A DNA stretch of 64,000 bases. Source: Lepraria neglecta (taxonomy: Eukaryota; Ascomycota; Lecanoromycetes; Lecanorales; Stereocaulaceae). The notes beneath the pieces are model-generated. The model did not search any database, was not told the DNA's origin, and worked only from the letters and a program-made list of their open reading frames with translations. This document shows positions 55,808 through 64,000 of this stretch, piece by piece (position 1 is the first letter of the stretch; the number at the start of each line of letters is the position of its first letter). The stretch spans positions 1,240,001-1,304,000 of the forward strand of contig CM065649.1 in assembly GCA_033220425.1 (NCBI GenBank), read 5' to 3'. A program made the translations under genes and the position numbers.

Positions 55808-55887
55808 TGCTGGCGATACTCGCCAGGAGCCACCCTGCGAGGCCTTCCTCGGAAACCCTCTACGGGGGCGTCATTTGGGTGTTGTTT

Positions 55888-56019
55888 GGGAGTTTTCTAG
55901 CGCTGGGGCACCTGTTGTAGCCTTTCTAGGCCTGCTAGCCCTGGCGTTAGACCGCCCAAGCATCTATTTACATATCCACTTGTGCCGGTGTGTATAGCTT
56001 CAGGAGTGAGAACACTAAT
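55888..56019 (+). repeat. Ngaro split repeat B1
   Basis: 132 bp, beginning GGGAGTTTTCTAGCGCTGGG. Identical to B2 at 56271-56402. Confidence 0.92.
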
Positions 56020-56198
56020 CGCTACAGTGGGACTGTGGGTTAGTGTGTCTCATGATCAGATGCGGTTTCAGCCATGCGCCATAACCATGGGCCATAGCGA
56101 GAGATCCGTGCTTCCTGAGAGCACTATTTGTATGAGCATCCCACCAGCAGTTGGCTCTTCAGTCGAGTTCATCTCTTTCAGAGCCATAGCAGTTCTTT
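56020..56198 (+). repeat. Ngaro split repeat A2
   Basis: Internal copy of A1, directly abutting B1. Confidence 0.92.
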
Positions 56199-56270
56199 CC
56201 CGCCCACCCGCACCTTATACATAGCCTATATATAGCCTATCTACACTCCAGGTCTATGCCGCCTAGGCAT

Positions 56271-56402
56271 GGGAGTTTTCTAGCGCTGGGGCACCTGTTG
56301 TAGCCTTTCTAGGCCTGCTAGCCCTGGCGTTAGACCGCCCAAGCATCTATTTACATATCCACTTGTGCCGGTGTGTATAGCTTCAGGAGTGAGAACACTA
56401 AT
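56271..56402 (+). repeat. Ngaro split repeat B2
   Basis: Right terminal repeat, identical to B1. Host sequence resumes at 56403. Confidence 0.92.
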
Positions 56403-58180
56403 TCAAGCTCGAGGCCGAATTCCTGCCAGGCTGCACAGAGCATACGACCTACAGATCAGACCGTGCCCGAGGCTTAAGAAAAGTAAAAATTGTCAAGAGA
56501 TGGACCAAAAGACAAGGCATCGGAGCAGGAAATTTTGGGGAGGTTTGGCTTGAAGTGGAGGATGACGGATCTGAGAGAGCGGTGAAGAAGATCTCCAAGA
56601 GCAAGTGTACATTGAACAGGATCGATTATGTCAAGGAGCTGGCTGCCATGGCTGTCCTATCGAAGCATGATGGGATCTTTGTGCAGCTAGATGGCTGGTT
56701 TGAAGCTGATGACTGTGTCTATGTGGCCATGGAATACTTTCCCCTGGGCGATCTACAGAGGTATATGGATGCACCAATTCCAGAAACACAGGTCAAGATT
56801 ATCATGTTTCAGCTGCTTGAAGGACTAAAGATAATGCACCAAAATAGCTTCACTCACCGGGACTTGAAGCCACAGAATATATTCGTTGTGAGAGATTCGC
56901 CTTCTTTCTGGGTCAAGATAGGGGACTTTGGTATCACAAAAAGGATTACGCGTGATGGAACTTACCTGATCACAGAGATAGGGACGCGCGAATACCTTGC
57001 CCCGGAAGTCTTGGGTTATATCGATGAAGAGACATCTAAATACACCAACGCAGTCGATATCTGGTCTCTTGGATGTGTTTGTCACAGATTACTCACCATG
57101 CGGCCACCTTTTTCAAGACAGACAGCACTCGCGCTTTATTGCACTGGCAGTGCAAGTTTGGCGCTTGGGACTGCACAAAATGAGGCCGTCAGCCAAGAAG
57201 CAGTCCAGTTTGTGAAGCAGCTAATGGCAGTCCAACCATCAGAAAGATTGACGGCAGAGATAGCTCTCCAATCGGTTTGGCTCAGCAAAATCGAAAACAT
57301 GGACTTCGAGAGACCTAGTAACAAACTCGTCCATCGGCCGAAACAACGCAAAGGCAAGCCTCAGAAGACGAAGCTCACTACTGAAGATATCTTCAACCTA
57401 TTTTTAGGGATGAATGCAGAGGAAAGCCAGGAGCCTGGTCAAAGACACCTAGCAACTGCGAAAGTCAACGCCGAGGACACCGAAGAAATCTTCAAAGGAC
57501 AGAAACAAACACCGCTGGAGCAGACTGCTCCTGAGCAGTCACGCAAGGGCAAAGAATATCAACATTCTGATGCTACGAGGGAGGAAGACTTGAACCCTGG
57601 AGTAGAACCACTGGAAGTGTCTCCAGTTGCAAGAAGGCACCGAAGAAGGTCCGGATGGGAGATGGAGACGAAGAGTAGGTCCAATTCGGCTAGCAGTCGA
57701 GCAAGCAAAATTTTGGGAGATGGCGAAGGTAGAAAAGAACGTGGTAGGAAGAGCAGGTCCAATTCCATCGCCAGTAGCGTGGGAAACTCTCGTAAGATAC
57801 CTACATTCACAATCAAAGGGGTAAAACAGCATCCACTGACGTTTATAGGACATTCAAAGCGTAGATCAAGCAGAAGATATGAAGACCCAGAGGAACATAG
57901 CCGAACCCTGCATAGCAAGTCCTTGTCGAAGAAGAGCATTGAGAGCTTCCGTTCCCGTCGCAACTACGAAAGCGAAGTTGATGGAGTACTTAGGGAAGCA
58001 AAGTCGAGAAAGGGAGAGCGTAGATCATCTAAAGGAGACAAAGAGCCAGACCAGAATCCGCCAGCACGTCGGCCGTGGATACTCGAAGTAATACCTAGCG
58101 CTGAAAGCCATGCCAGTATGTCTATTCGTGTCAATAACGAAAAAGCGCGATCTAGACCAAAAGACCAGCGCAGAGCAAGG

Positions 58181-58675
58181 ACAATCGAGAAGAGTAGCAG
58201 AGACGAGGCTCAAACAAAAGACAGATCTGCTGATCGGCTTTCAAGTAAGGATTTAGAGGACGATGAGGCGAAAAGAGAACGACGTAGGAAAGGATGGGGA
58301 CTACAGGAGATGGCGGCGGCTGGAATTATATGGAAGTCACCAAGGACAGTCGAGAAGAGTAGCAGAGACGAGGCTCAAACAAAAGACAGATCTGCTGATC
58401 GGCTTTCAAGTAAGGATTTAGAGGACGATGAGGCGAAAAGAGAACGACGTAGGAAAGGATGGGAACTACAGGAGATGGCGGCGGCTGGAATTATATGGAA
58501 GTCACCAAGGACAGTCGAGAAGAGTAGCAGAGACGAGGCTCAAACAAGAGACAGATCTGCTGATCGACTTTCAAGTAAGGATTTAGAGGACGATGAGGCG
58601 AAAAGAGAACGACGTAGGAAAGGATGGGAACTACAGGAGATGGCGGCGGCTGGAATTATATGGAAGTCACCAAGG
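58181..58675 (+). repeat. Three tandem 165-bp coding repeats in the kinase tail
   Basis: Three head-to-tail units of exactly 165 bp (55 codons), each reading VEKSSRDEAQTKDRSADRLS and SSKDLEDDEAKRERRRKGW, ending LQEMAAAGIIWKSPR. They differ at a few bases only (for example GGA/GAA giving KGWG/KGWE, and AAA/AGA giving TKDR/TRDR). Frame is kept, so copy number can change without harm to the frame. Confidence 0.95.
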
Positions 58676-58831
58676 AAAAGAAAGGAATTGGAGGAGGCGC
58701 GAGAAGCCGCAAGAGCGAAAGATATGAAACGAGAGAGGGAGAGGGCCAATAAAGTAGAGGAAGCTAAAGAGAACGGGAGCACCAAGATGAGGGGTAAGCC
58801 GAGGAGGTTTTTCAGTAGGATTTTCTCATGA

Positions 58832-59318
58832 GGAAGAGCCCGAGGGAGTAGCAGTCTCATCTGCTGCGGTGATAAGCAATTTCCGAAGACCCAGTCTACT
58901 ACGATGTCTACCCAGACGAATAAGTCAGGTTTGCACTTCTAATGGATGATCGACTATGCGGAGCAGAGACGCCCATCACTGCTATGCTGGAAATTGTGCA
59001 GGAAAGGGTCCTGACTTTGGCACGGCCTGAGCGAGAAACGTGAGCATCACAGAAGGGCTCTCATGTCCTGTGGGCTACTCGAAAAGAAACCCGCGAGCGG
59101 CAACGGTGGCAAGAACAAAGCCTTTCCCCTTTTCTCCAATTTGGCTTGGCGGAGTGCTATAACACGATCACTCCATTGGCTTCGAGCCATGACAAGAAGA
59201 CGGAGCGAGGGACTATCATCATCAGCGGGTTCAGGGCGGCAAGCTCGCGAGCTGCGTCGTTGAGCTGAATATGAGATTATTCGAAGCCTTCGTGGCTAGG
59301 GGATGATATGATACATGC
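58832..59318. other. Intergenic, no gene
   Basis: Between the convergent kinase and three-TM genes. A 66-codon ORF at 59063-59263 has no support. Confidence 0.5.
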
Positions 59319-60014
59319 TTAGTCTACTCTTTTAAGAGGCCTTTCGATCAACCTTGCTTGGTTCCTGGCTTCGACTCCAAGCGTTCTCGAACGATTGATA
59401 TCGATGTTTCGAAGTCTGTCCGTAGGATCTTCCGAGATGCTTCTCACGGGCCACAGCCGCCATCCATACCAGTCTGAAGACCTAGGTTGAATATTACTGA
59501 GACGCACCTCTCGCACCAGGTTTGCCCATTGTGCCTTGTTCCCACAGAAAACAGCTTTCGAAGCCTGGATGCTGGTTCTACTACTCCCAGTCCACGCAAG
59601 CCATCTATTCTCGAGGAACTGACGGCTGCGCCACGATGGTATCATGTACTGAACGATGGTAAGGAAGGTTGCCGTTGATCGCGCAAGAATTGATATCGCC
59701 TCATTATTGTTGCCGGCAAGAAACGACAGGATGATCAAGACCAAGGATACTACCAATGTTGTTGAGACGATGGTCCACCACCAAGGCTCAATTCTTGCTA
59801 TTCGGAAACGGGATGTCCAATAATTGGACGACTCCGTCATGAACGCAAGCGCCATGACGAAGCCTTGTAAAAGTGCCGTTAGAACTGCAAGGCCAACTGA
59901 AGACCAGAGGAAGCCATTCTGTGCGGGTTGGCTGACAGGGAATAGTGCCTGGTTGACTGGAGCTGCCAGACAGCCCCGAGGGAAGGCAAATATTGATACG
60001 AAGCCAGCGTTCAT
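59319..60014 (-). CDS. Three-TM membrane protein of unknown function
   Basis: Single exon, 231 residues. Hydrophobic segments are at about 36-59 (WSSVGLAVLTALLQGFVMAL), 78-100 (WWWTIVSTTLVVSLVLIILS) and 107-126 (SILARSTATFLTIVQYMIPS), followed by a soluble C-terminal half with many arginines. The motif ESSNYWTSRFRIARIEPWW between the first two segments recurs in a decayed relative at 61513-61899 (EKSNYWALRLRLA), which supports this frame as real. No family is recognised. Confidence 0.6.
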   Translation of the reverse strand: MNAGFVSIFAFPRGCLAAPVNQALFPVSQPAQNGFLWSSVGLAVLTALLQGFVMALAFMTESSNYWTSRFRIARIEPWWWTIVSTTLVVSLVLIILSFLAGNNNEAISILARSTATFLTIVQYMIPSWRSRQFLENRWLAWTGSSRTSIQASKAVFCGNKAQWANLVREVRLSNIQPRSSDWYGWRLWPVRSISEDPTDRLRNIDINRSRTLGVEARNQARLIERPLKRVD

Positions 60015-60906
60015 TGTGATTTTGTCTTTTTACTAAGGAAGCATTCATCGAGAATTGGAGAAGTGGATAAGAGAATGAATCCCAGATTCGACTCGGTGGA
60101 GATGTACTACCATAGATTGAGACCTAGGTAGAGAAATGTGCGCAGTTCCGGGACCCTGAGTATGGCGAGAGGAAAGGAAAGAGGAGAACGAATTTGGGGG
60201 CTGGCGCCTCCCACGGAGGGGGAGGAACAATACATGCAAAAAAAGTCCACGCGTCCAAAGCAGAGCCTCAAAGGGGTGTGCGAGCGCTAGAAAAACGCAT
60301 GAAAATGCCAAGGAATTTGCTGTATACCCAGACAGATATCTGCGCCATTGGCGGGGCTAGTGGCAAGAGCGAGCGCCACTAGCGACCCTTGTTGATCTAG
60401 GACCCCACCCACAGCCTTGCGACAACTTCAAGCCATGAGTCACAATGCAATGAAGTATGGCGACCATCGAAGGCGGCGGGACATGCTGTTTATCTTCAGC
60501 GTGATTCATGAAGAGTTGTAACGATTTGCGCCACCATTCTGATTTGGGTGATGGTTTACGGAATACTGCGCAATTGATCTGGATGGAGGCCGTTCTCTGC
60601 AGCCAGCCGCGCTTGGCTTTAAGTTGGAGTTTTGATAAACTACCCACCCCCCTTTGCGAACATTTACCCCTCACAGCGAAACGCTTCGATCACGATCTGT
60701 AAGATGCCTCCAGTGTGACTAACAGAGTTGCGAAAATGAGGCTACAGCCATACCAGACCATATCCAGCTTTCTCGTAAAAGCAGAGCGTAGACATGAACG
60801 CAAGATAGAGCTAAATAATTTTTGACACTCTTTCTCATGTAATTGCTCCTATAGGTACAGTCACCCTCGAGCCACACTGCTCGAACTCCTCTCTGCGCCG
60901 CACAGC
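60015..60906. other. No supported gene
   Basis: Short overlapping ORFs only (for example 60357-60674 reverse). It contains the promoter of the three-TM gene. Confidence 0.45.
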
Positions 60907-61382
60907 TTACGGCGCATATATCCAAGCTGATATCTCAGCGTCCTCAAAAGCACAGAGGGCATCATGTATCAACAGCTCCGGTCGTAGACGCAACCCTCGC
61001 CCATGCAGGCTAATACTGACAAGCATAGCAGCACGATGACCCCGATACAGCCTCGCCAGATCCTGTGGCGAAGCACCATTGTCCGCAGCTTCTCGAATAA
61101 GGCCTAGATCCTGATGCTCCATGCAACCTTTCAACCAGTCCTCGATCAGAGCAGCCGGGAAATCAGCCAAGAGCAGCGCCAGTTCAGTTGCCACTGTAAC
61201 ATATTAATTGCCCAGCAGTAAAAATGACCGCACGAATTCTTCTCGGTAAAAACCTCGAACCGTCTTGGAAGGTCATGGCCAAAACAGACTACTCTCTTCG
61301 AAAACACGGAAAGAGGATTTCTTCTTGAGATTGCAGACCAACGACACAGGCTCAAGTCCTTTGTTTCGCGCCACAATCCCAT
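60907..61382 (-). pseudogene. Fragment of a fungal gene, two exons, one stop
   Basis: The downstream exon (61193-60907) reads ATELALLLADFPAALIEDWL and ends DALCAFEDAEISAWIYAP, after a TTACAG acceptor. The upstream exon reads VYGIVARNKGLEPVSLVCNL and KKKSSFRVFEESSLFWP before a stop. The two together look like the end of a fungal protein of unknown type with its beginning missing. No start codon or complete domain is found. Low confidence in the details. Confidence 0.35.
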
Positions 61383-61512
61383 AAACTAAACAGATCGGCC
61401 TTCCCTCTATTCCCTAACTCAGCCTTGGACTCGATGTGGGTAAAGAGCGAGACAACTTTTACTAACCTTTCGACTAGGTGAGACGCTGTCGCATCTAAAG
61501 AAGGCCCCAATG

Positions 61513-61899
61513 CTATCCAGTTTTTCTCACCAACAATTTAGTAAGCAAGGGCTGAAGGTATGCCCGTCTTGGACCAGTCCACGCCTTCCATCGGGGTCGT
61601 CGATATGTTCGGCTTTCAGCAAGACGCCAAATATAGAAGATAGCCAATCTAAAAACGACTGCGGATGTCGCCCATTACCAGAAGACCTGGTGCCGCTACA
61701 AGATAACTTCTGGCAAGGTCCAACAGACTTGTAGAATGGAGCAAAGCACGATGAAGCAATAAGGGATGGAGATGATTTCGTAACTCAAAGCTAAGCGCAG
61801 ACGGAGCGCCCAATAGTTACTTTTTTCGAGAACGCCCAGCAATCTCCATGACAGCACCACGGCAACCGTAGTTGATATAAAAATGGTCAGTACCATCAT
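61513..61899 (-). pseudogene. Decayed relative of the three-TM protein
   Basis: The reverse strand reads VLTIFISTTVAVVLSWRLLG, EKSNYWALRLRLALSYEIIS and, after an in-frame TAG and then a TAA, AIFYIWRLAESRTYRRPRWK, then AWTGPRRAYLQ. These blocks match the intact gene at 59319-60014 in order (ESSNYWTSRFRIA; MIPSWRSRQFLENRWLAWTG, then SSRTSIQ). At least two nonsense codons make it a pseudogene. It lies about 1.5 kb from its relative in the same orientation, so it is likely a tandem duplicate. Confidence 0.6.
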
Positions 61900-62808
61900 A
61901 CCTGGATCAATCGACGGACTTGAATACTATCCGCTGGATATAACAAATGGGAAATAAGAACCCAGAATCTTTGAAACGGCGGTCAACATTCAATGAAGGA
62001 AGGAGGTTTACCAACCCTTGCAGCAATCTTTTTGGAATAAAGTTGTTATTTTACGATCACATGTTCAGCTTAATAATAGTGGATGAGACGGCGCTCTATA
62101 CACCAAAAACTCCCGCACGCTGTTAAAGGCGGGGCTTGGTAGAGCCCGGATAGGACCCCTAAGGGAATCTCTTAAAGATTCAGGGTGAACGCCAGGGGGA
62201 GACGTCAAGGCTAGCGATGTCATTATATTGGCGTGGAAACTTTCCGATCACTTAATAACTCAATAACATTGCCCAATTTCGGCTAACTCTGAGGAGCCTT
62301 CCCTGGTCTCGATCAGCTATTGACTAGTCTATTTCAAAATGCTACGTGCGGTGGCTGTCTTTCGTCCAGTTTTTCCACGTGGTGCGGCATGCTTAGTTGT
62401 TTCTAGCAGGCCTACAGTACCTTAATCTTGGGTTCACGGGTCACCACGTGGCGCTTCCATCACCATTTGTATTTATAATCCGCCTATTCCCGCTATTTTG
62501 GCTCTCATGGCTGCAATCGAGAATGGAACTTGAACTTGCCTGTTGAGTAGAGATGCAGAGAACTTAGGACAAGGGATGTCAACAGTTGCAAGCTAGATCT
62601 AGTCTACTATCTTTGAATCTAGAGATAGCCAAGAATGAAGCGACTTCAGCCTCGACCCGGAAACATCAGCGAGCGCAAACCATGGCTCTACCGCATTCCA
62701 TAACAGAAACGATAGACTCCGCCCTTATTCAAAGTATAAGTGTTGCTTATATATATTTGTCCCCGTTCCCTGTCAGCAGTGGTCAGTAGTTACATCCATT
62801 AACATATC
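61900..62808. other. No supported gene
   Basis: Short ORFs only. A small inverted repeat GAATCTCTTAAAGATTC lies at about 62165-62181, and a TATATATAT at 62748-62757 upstream of the next frame. Confidence 0.45.
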
Positions 62809-63157
62809 ATGGCTAACGAAGGAAAAAAGCATACAGACAAGGACTTGGCTATATTTCGAAGCGAGAGCAAAAGAGAGGGGACGGGTTGGCAGAGATGGTG
62901 AGGCGGACTGTAGCATTGAGCCGCGACCTGAGAAGAAGGGAATCTTGAGGGCAAAGGAAAGGGACCAGGTTAGTAGAGATGACGAGGGCGTCTATCACAT
63001 CAAGCTGCAACCTGAGAAGAAGGGAATCTCAAGGGCAAGGGAAAAGGAGCGGTTCATTAGCGATGACGAGGACGACTATAGCATCGAGCCGCGACCTGAG
63101 AAGAAGAGAGTCTTGAGCAGAGCCTTGGACAGAATCTTCGATCCCTCCGCTGCGTAG
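62809..63157 (+). pseudogene. Small repeat-rich frame, broken near its start
   Basis: The ATG at 62809 opens MANEGKKHTDKDLAIF, then the frame stops. One base away, the frame continues as three imperfect 28-residue repeats, each with an acidic part and an EPRPEKKG-type end: DGEADCSIEPRPEKKGIL, DDEGVYHIKLQPEKKGIS, DDEDDYSIEPRPEKKRVL. It ends SRALDRIFDPSAA and a stop. A TATA-like run stands about 55 nt upstream of the ATG. It is probably a small gene with one indel, or the tail of a lost gene. The protein is charged and disordered. Confidence 0.4.
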
Positions 63158-64000
63158 GTAAGCTAGGAATGGTGCAATGCTATCCTGCCATGGAATCCGA
63201 TCCATCGCCACTCCCGCATACTGCAACTGGCGAACCAAACTCGCAAGACTCGGATATGTGCAACGAAGTCATTATTACATCCGCGTCACTCTCAGCAAAG
63301 CTCATAATGACCAGAAGTCTAATCCTCAGCCCTCTCATGCTCCGAACTTTGGAATTCCGCACGAGAAAAGCCACGCATTTTGACAGCGTACCTACACACA
63401 TATGTCTCCGACTTACTCGAGGTCGTATGATACTTTCTCGACAAGACATAGACGGGCAAAGTGTCATTGTCTGGCTGCTAGATGGACGTGAAGCCGAATT
63501 TCGCAAATCAGAGTGCAAGCACTTCAGCGTACGTGGGTAGATTCTAGGTGGCAAGATCGCAAACTCGATTGTAGGATGGTATTGGGTGGAGCATAAGGAT
63601 TATGGCGAGAGGACGTGTGGCTATCTTGGGTATGCAGATGCCGCGTGACGACTTCAGATCAGCTCTACTTACGCTGATAAGCGACTTAGACAAACTACAG
63701 AGAAGCCATAACAGGTTCCGACAATGCAGATGAGGATGAGTAGAGCATTGCCTCTTCAAACCCCTTTTATGGATTGCAGTATTCCCATCTCAATGCCAGC
63801 AGAGCTCGCGCAGAAGGGATATCTGTTGGCATACATCGTTAATTTAGACTGCTATGTATTGGTGTATCTACCTATCCCTATTTTCCGCATATCGTTCAAA
63901 ATCAAGCTTCGTAGCTCATAGCAATGAGTAGCCATTGTAAGCTCCAGCAGTATCGCCAGTCATCAGCGATCCAAGAAGCTGTAGTTTGTTGTATACATCG
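63158..64000. other. No supported gene to the window end
   Basis: Forward and reverse ORFs at 63169-63554 overlap over almost their whole length, and neither has a recognisable protein. The rest holds short ORFs only. Confidence 0.4.

Larger units (their letters stand above)
51830..56402 (+). mobile_element. Ngaro-type (DIRS order) tyrosine-recombinase retroelement
   Basis: A 4.57-kb fossil retroelement with the split direct repeats of Ngaro elements. A1 is at the left end, and B1-A2-B2 at the right. In between lie a Gag-like part, reverse transcriptase with RNase H, and a tyrosine recombinase instead of an integrase. A1/A2 (179 bp) differ at one position and B1/B2 (132 bp) at none, so it is young. 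No target-site duplication is seen, as expected when a recombinase inserts a circular copy. It looks nearly whole, with about one break. Confidence 0.9.
51799..58831 (+). pseudogene. Host protein kinase gene split by a retroelement in codon 11
   Basis: The first 31 nt of coding sequence (ATG at 51799, MDPSKDLLDH) lie left of the element. The rest (56403-58831) lies right of it in the matching codon phase, with no further break over 2.4 kb; together 819 codons. The kinase domain is complete: glycine loop GAGNFGEVW, AVKKI lysine, HRDLKPQN, IGDFGI, YLAPEVLG, DIWSLGC. A long basic, serine/arginine-rich tail holds three 55-residue repeats and ends RRFFSRIFS. The first in-frame ATG right of the insertion lies after the glycine loop, so a product started there would lack it. 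The gene is dead, or was split so recently that selection has not yet degraded it. Fungal kinase family of unknown role. Confidence 0.8.

Noticed and set aside
58181-58675. CRISPR-like or satellite array
   Set aside because: The repeats are coding, have no spacers, and keep the kinase frame.
63169-63554. Overlapping ORFs at the window end as genes
   Set aside because: They are mirror ORFs on opposite strands with no protein features.

Overview
The window is nuclear DNA of a filamentous ascomycete (Pezizomycotina). The evidence is short spliceosomal introns of about 45-140 nt with GTAAGT/GTATGT donors and CTAAC/CTGAC branch points, fungal-only families (SAT4-type rhodopsin-fold membrane protein, UPF0643, Kelch/TM proteins, fungal F-box and 2EXR-like arrays), and nonsense changes that are mostly of the C-to-T type expected from repeat-induced point mutation (RIP). 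A Leotiomycetes-like genome is my best guess from the families; this is inference only.

Layout. 1-7 kb is gene-poor: one small unknown gene, a head-to-head pair of decayed paralogs that share an intron position and a C-terminal CxxC...CxxC segment, and a decayed unknown gene. 7.4-9.8 kb holds a Kelch-type single-pass membrane protein, and 13.0-13.8 kb a VPS37-like ESCRT-I subunit. 14.3-19.9 kb is a tandem array of three F-box paralogs, two broken and one open. 20.3-28.8 kb is an ordinary gene block: splicing factor CLF1, a protein with a duplicated 2EXR-like domain, a four-TM protein, a SAT4-type seven-TM protein, and a microbial-type PARG macrodomain protein. 29.7-34.4 kb is a graveyard: a kinase/beta-propeller pseudogene with many stops, a MITE, and a broken NmrA-like gene.

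34.9-48.9 kb is the dense housekeeping core: a C2H2 zinc-finger protein (Iec1/YY1-like), an SDR, eIF3h, S-adenosylhomocysteine hydrolase, tRNA methyltransferase Trm11, UPF0643, a glutathione S-transferase fused to a long N-terminal region, and a HIT-family protein. I could assign exons that close in frame for every one of these except the HIT gene. SAH hydrolase removes the product of SAM-dependent methylation, including that of Trm11 two genes away, but nothing shows they are co-regulated.

48.9-64 kb is accessory: a small secreted protein with 16 cysteines, then a 4.57-kb Ngaro-type (DIRS order) tyrosine-recombinase retroelement inserted in codon 11 of a host protein-kinase gene. The kinase tail carries three near-identical 55-residue repeats. 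Beyond it lie a three-TM protein, a decayed relative of it, and a small repeat-rich broken frame. The insertion is young by its repeats (one difference in 311 compared positions) and leaves no visible target duplication.

No rRNA gene, CRISPR array or convincing tRNA gene was seen.
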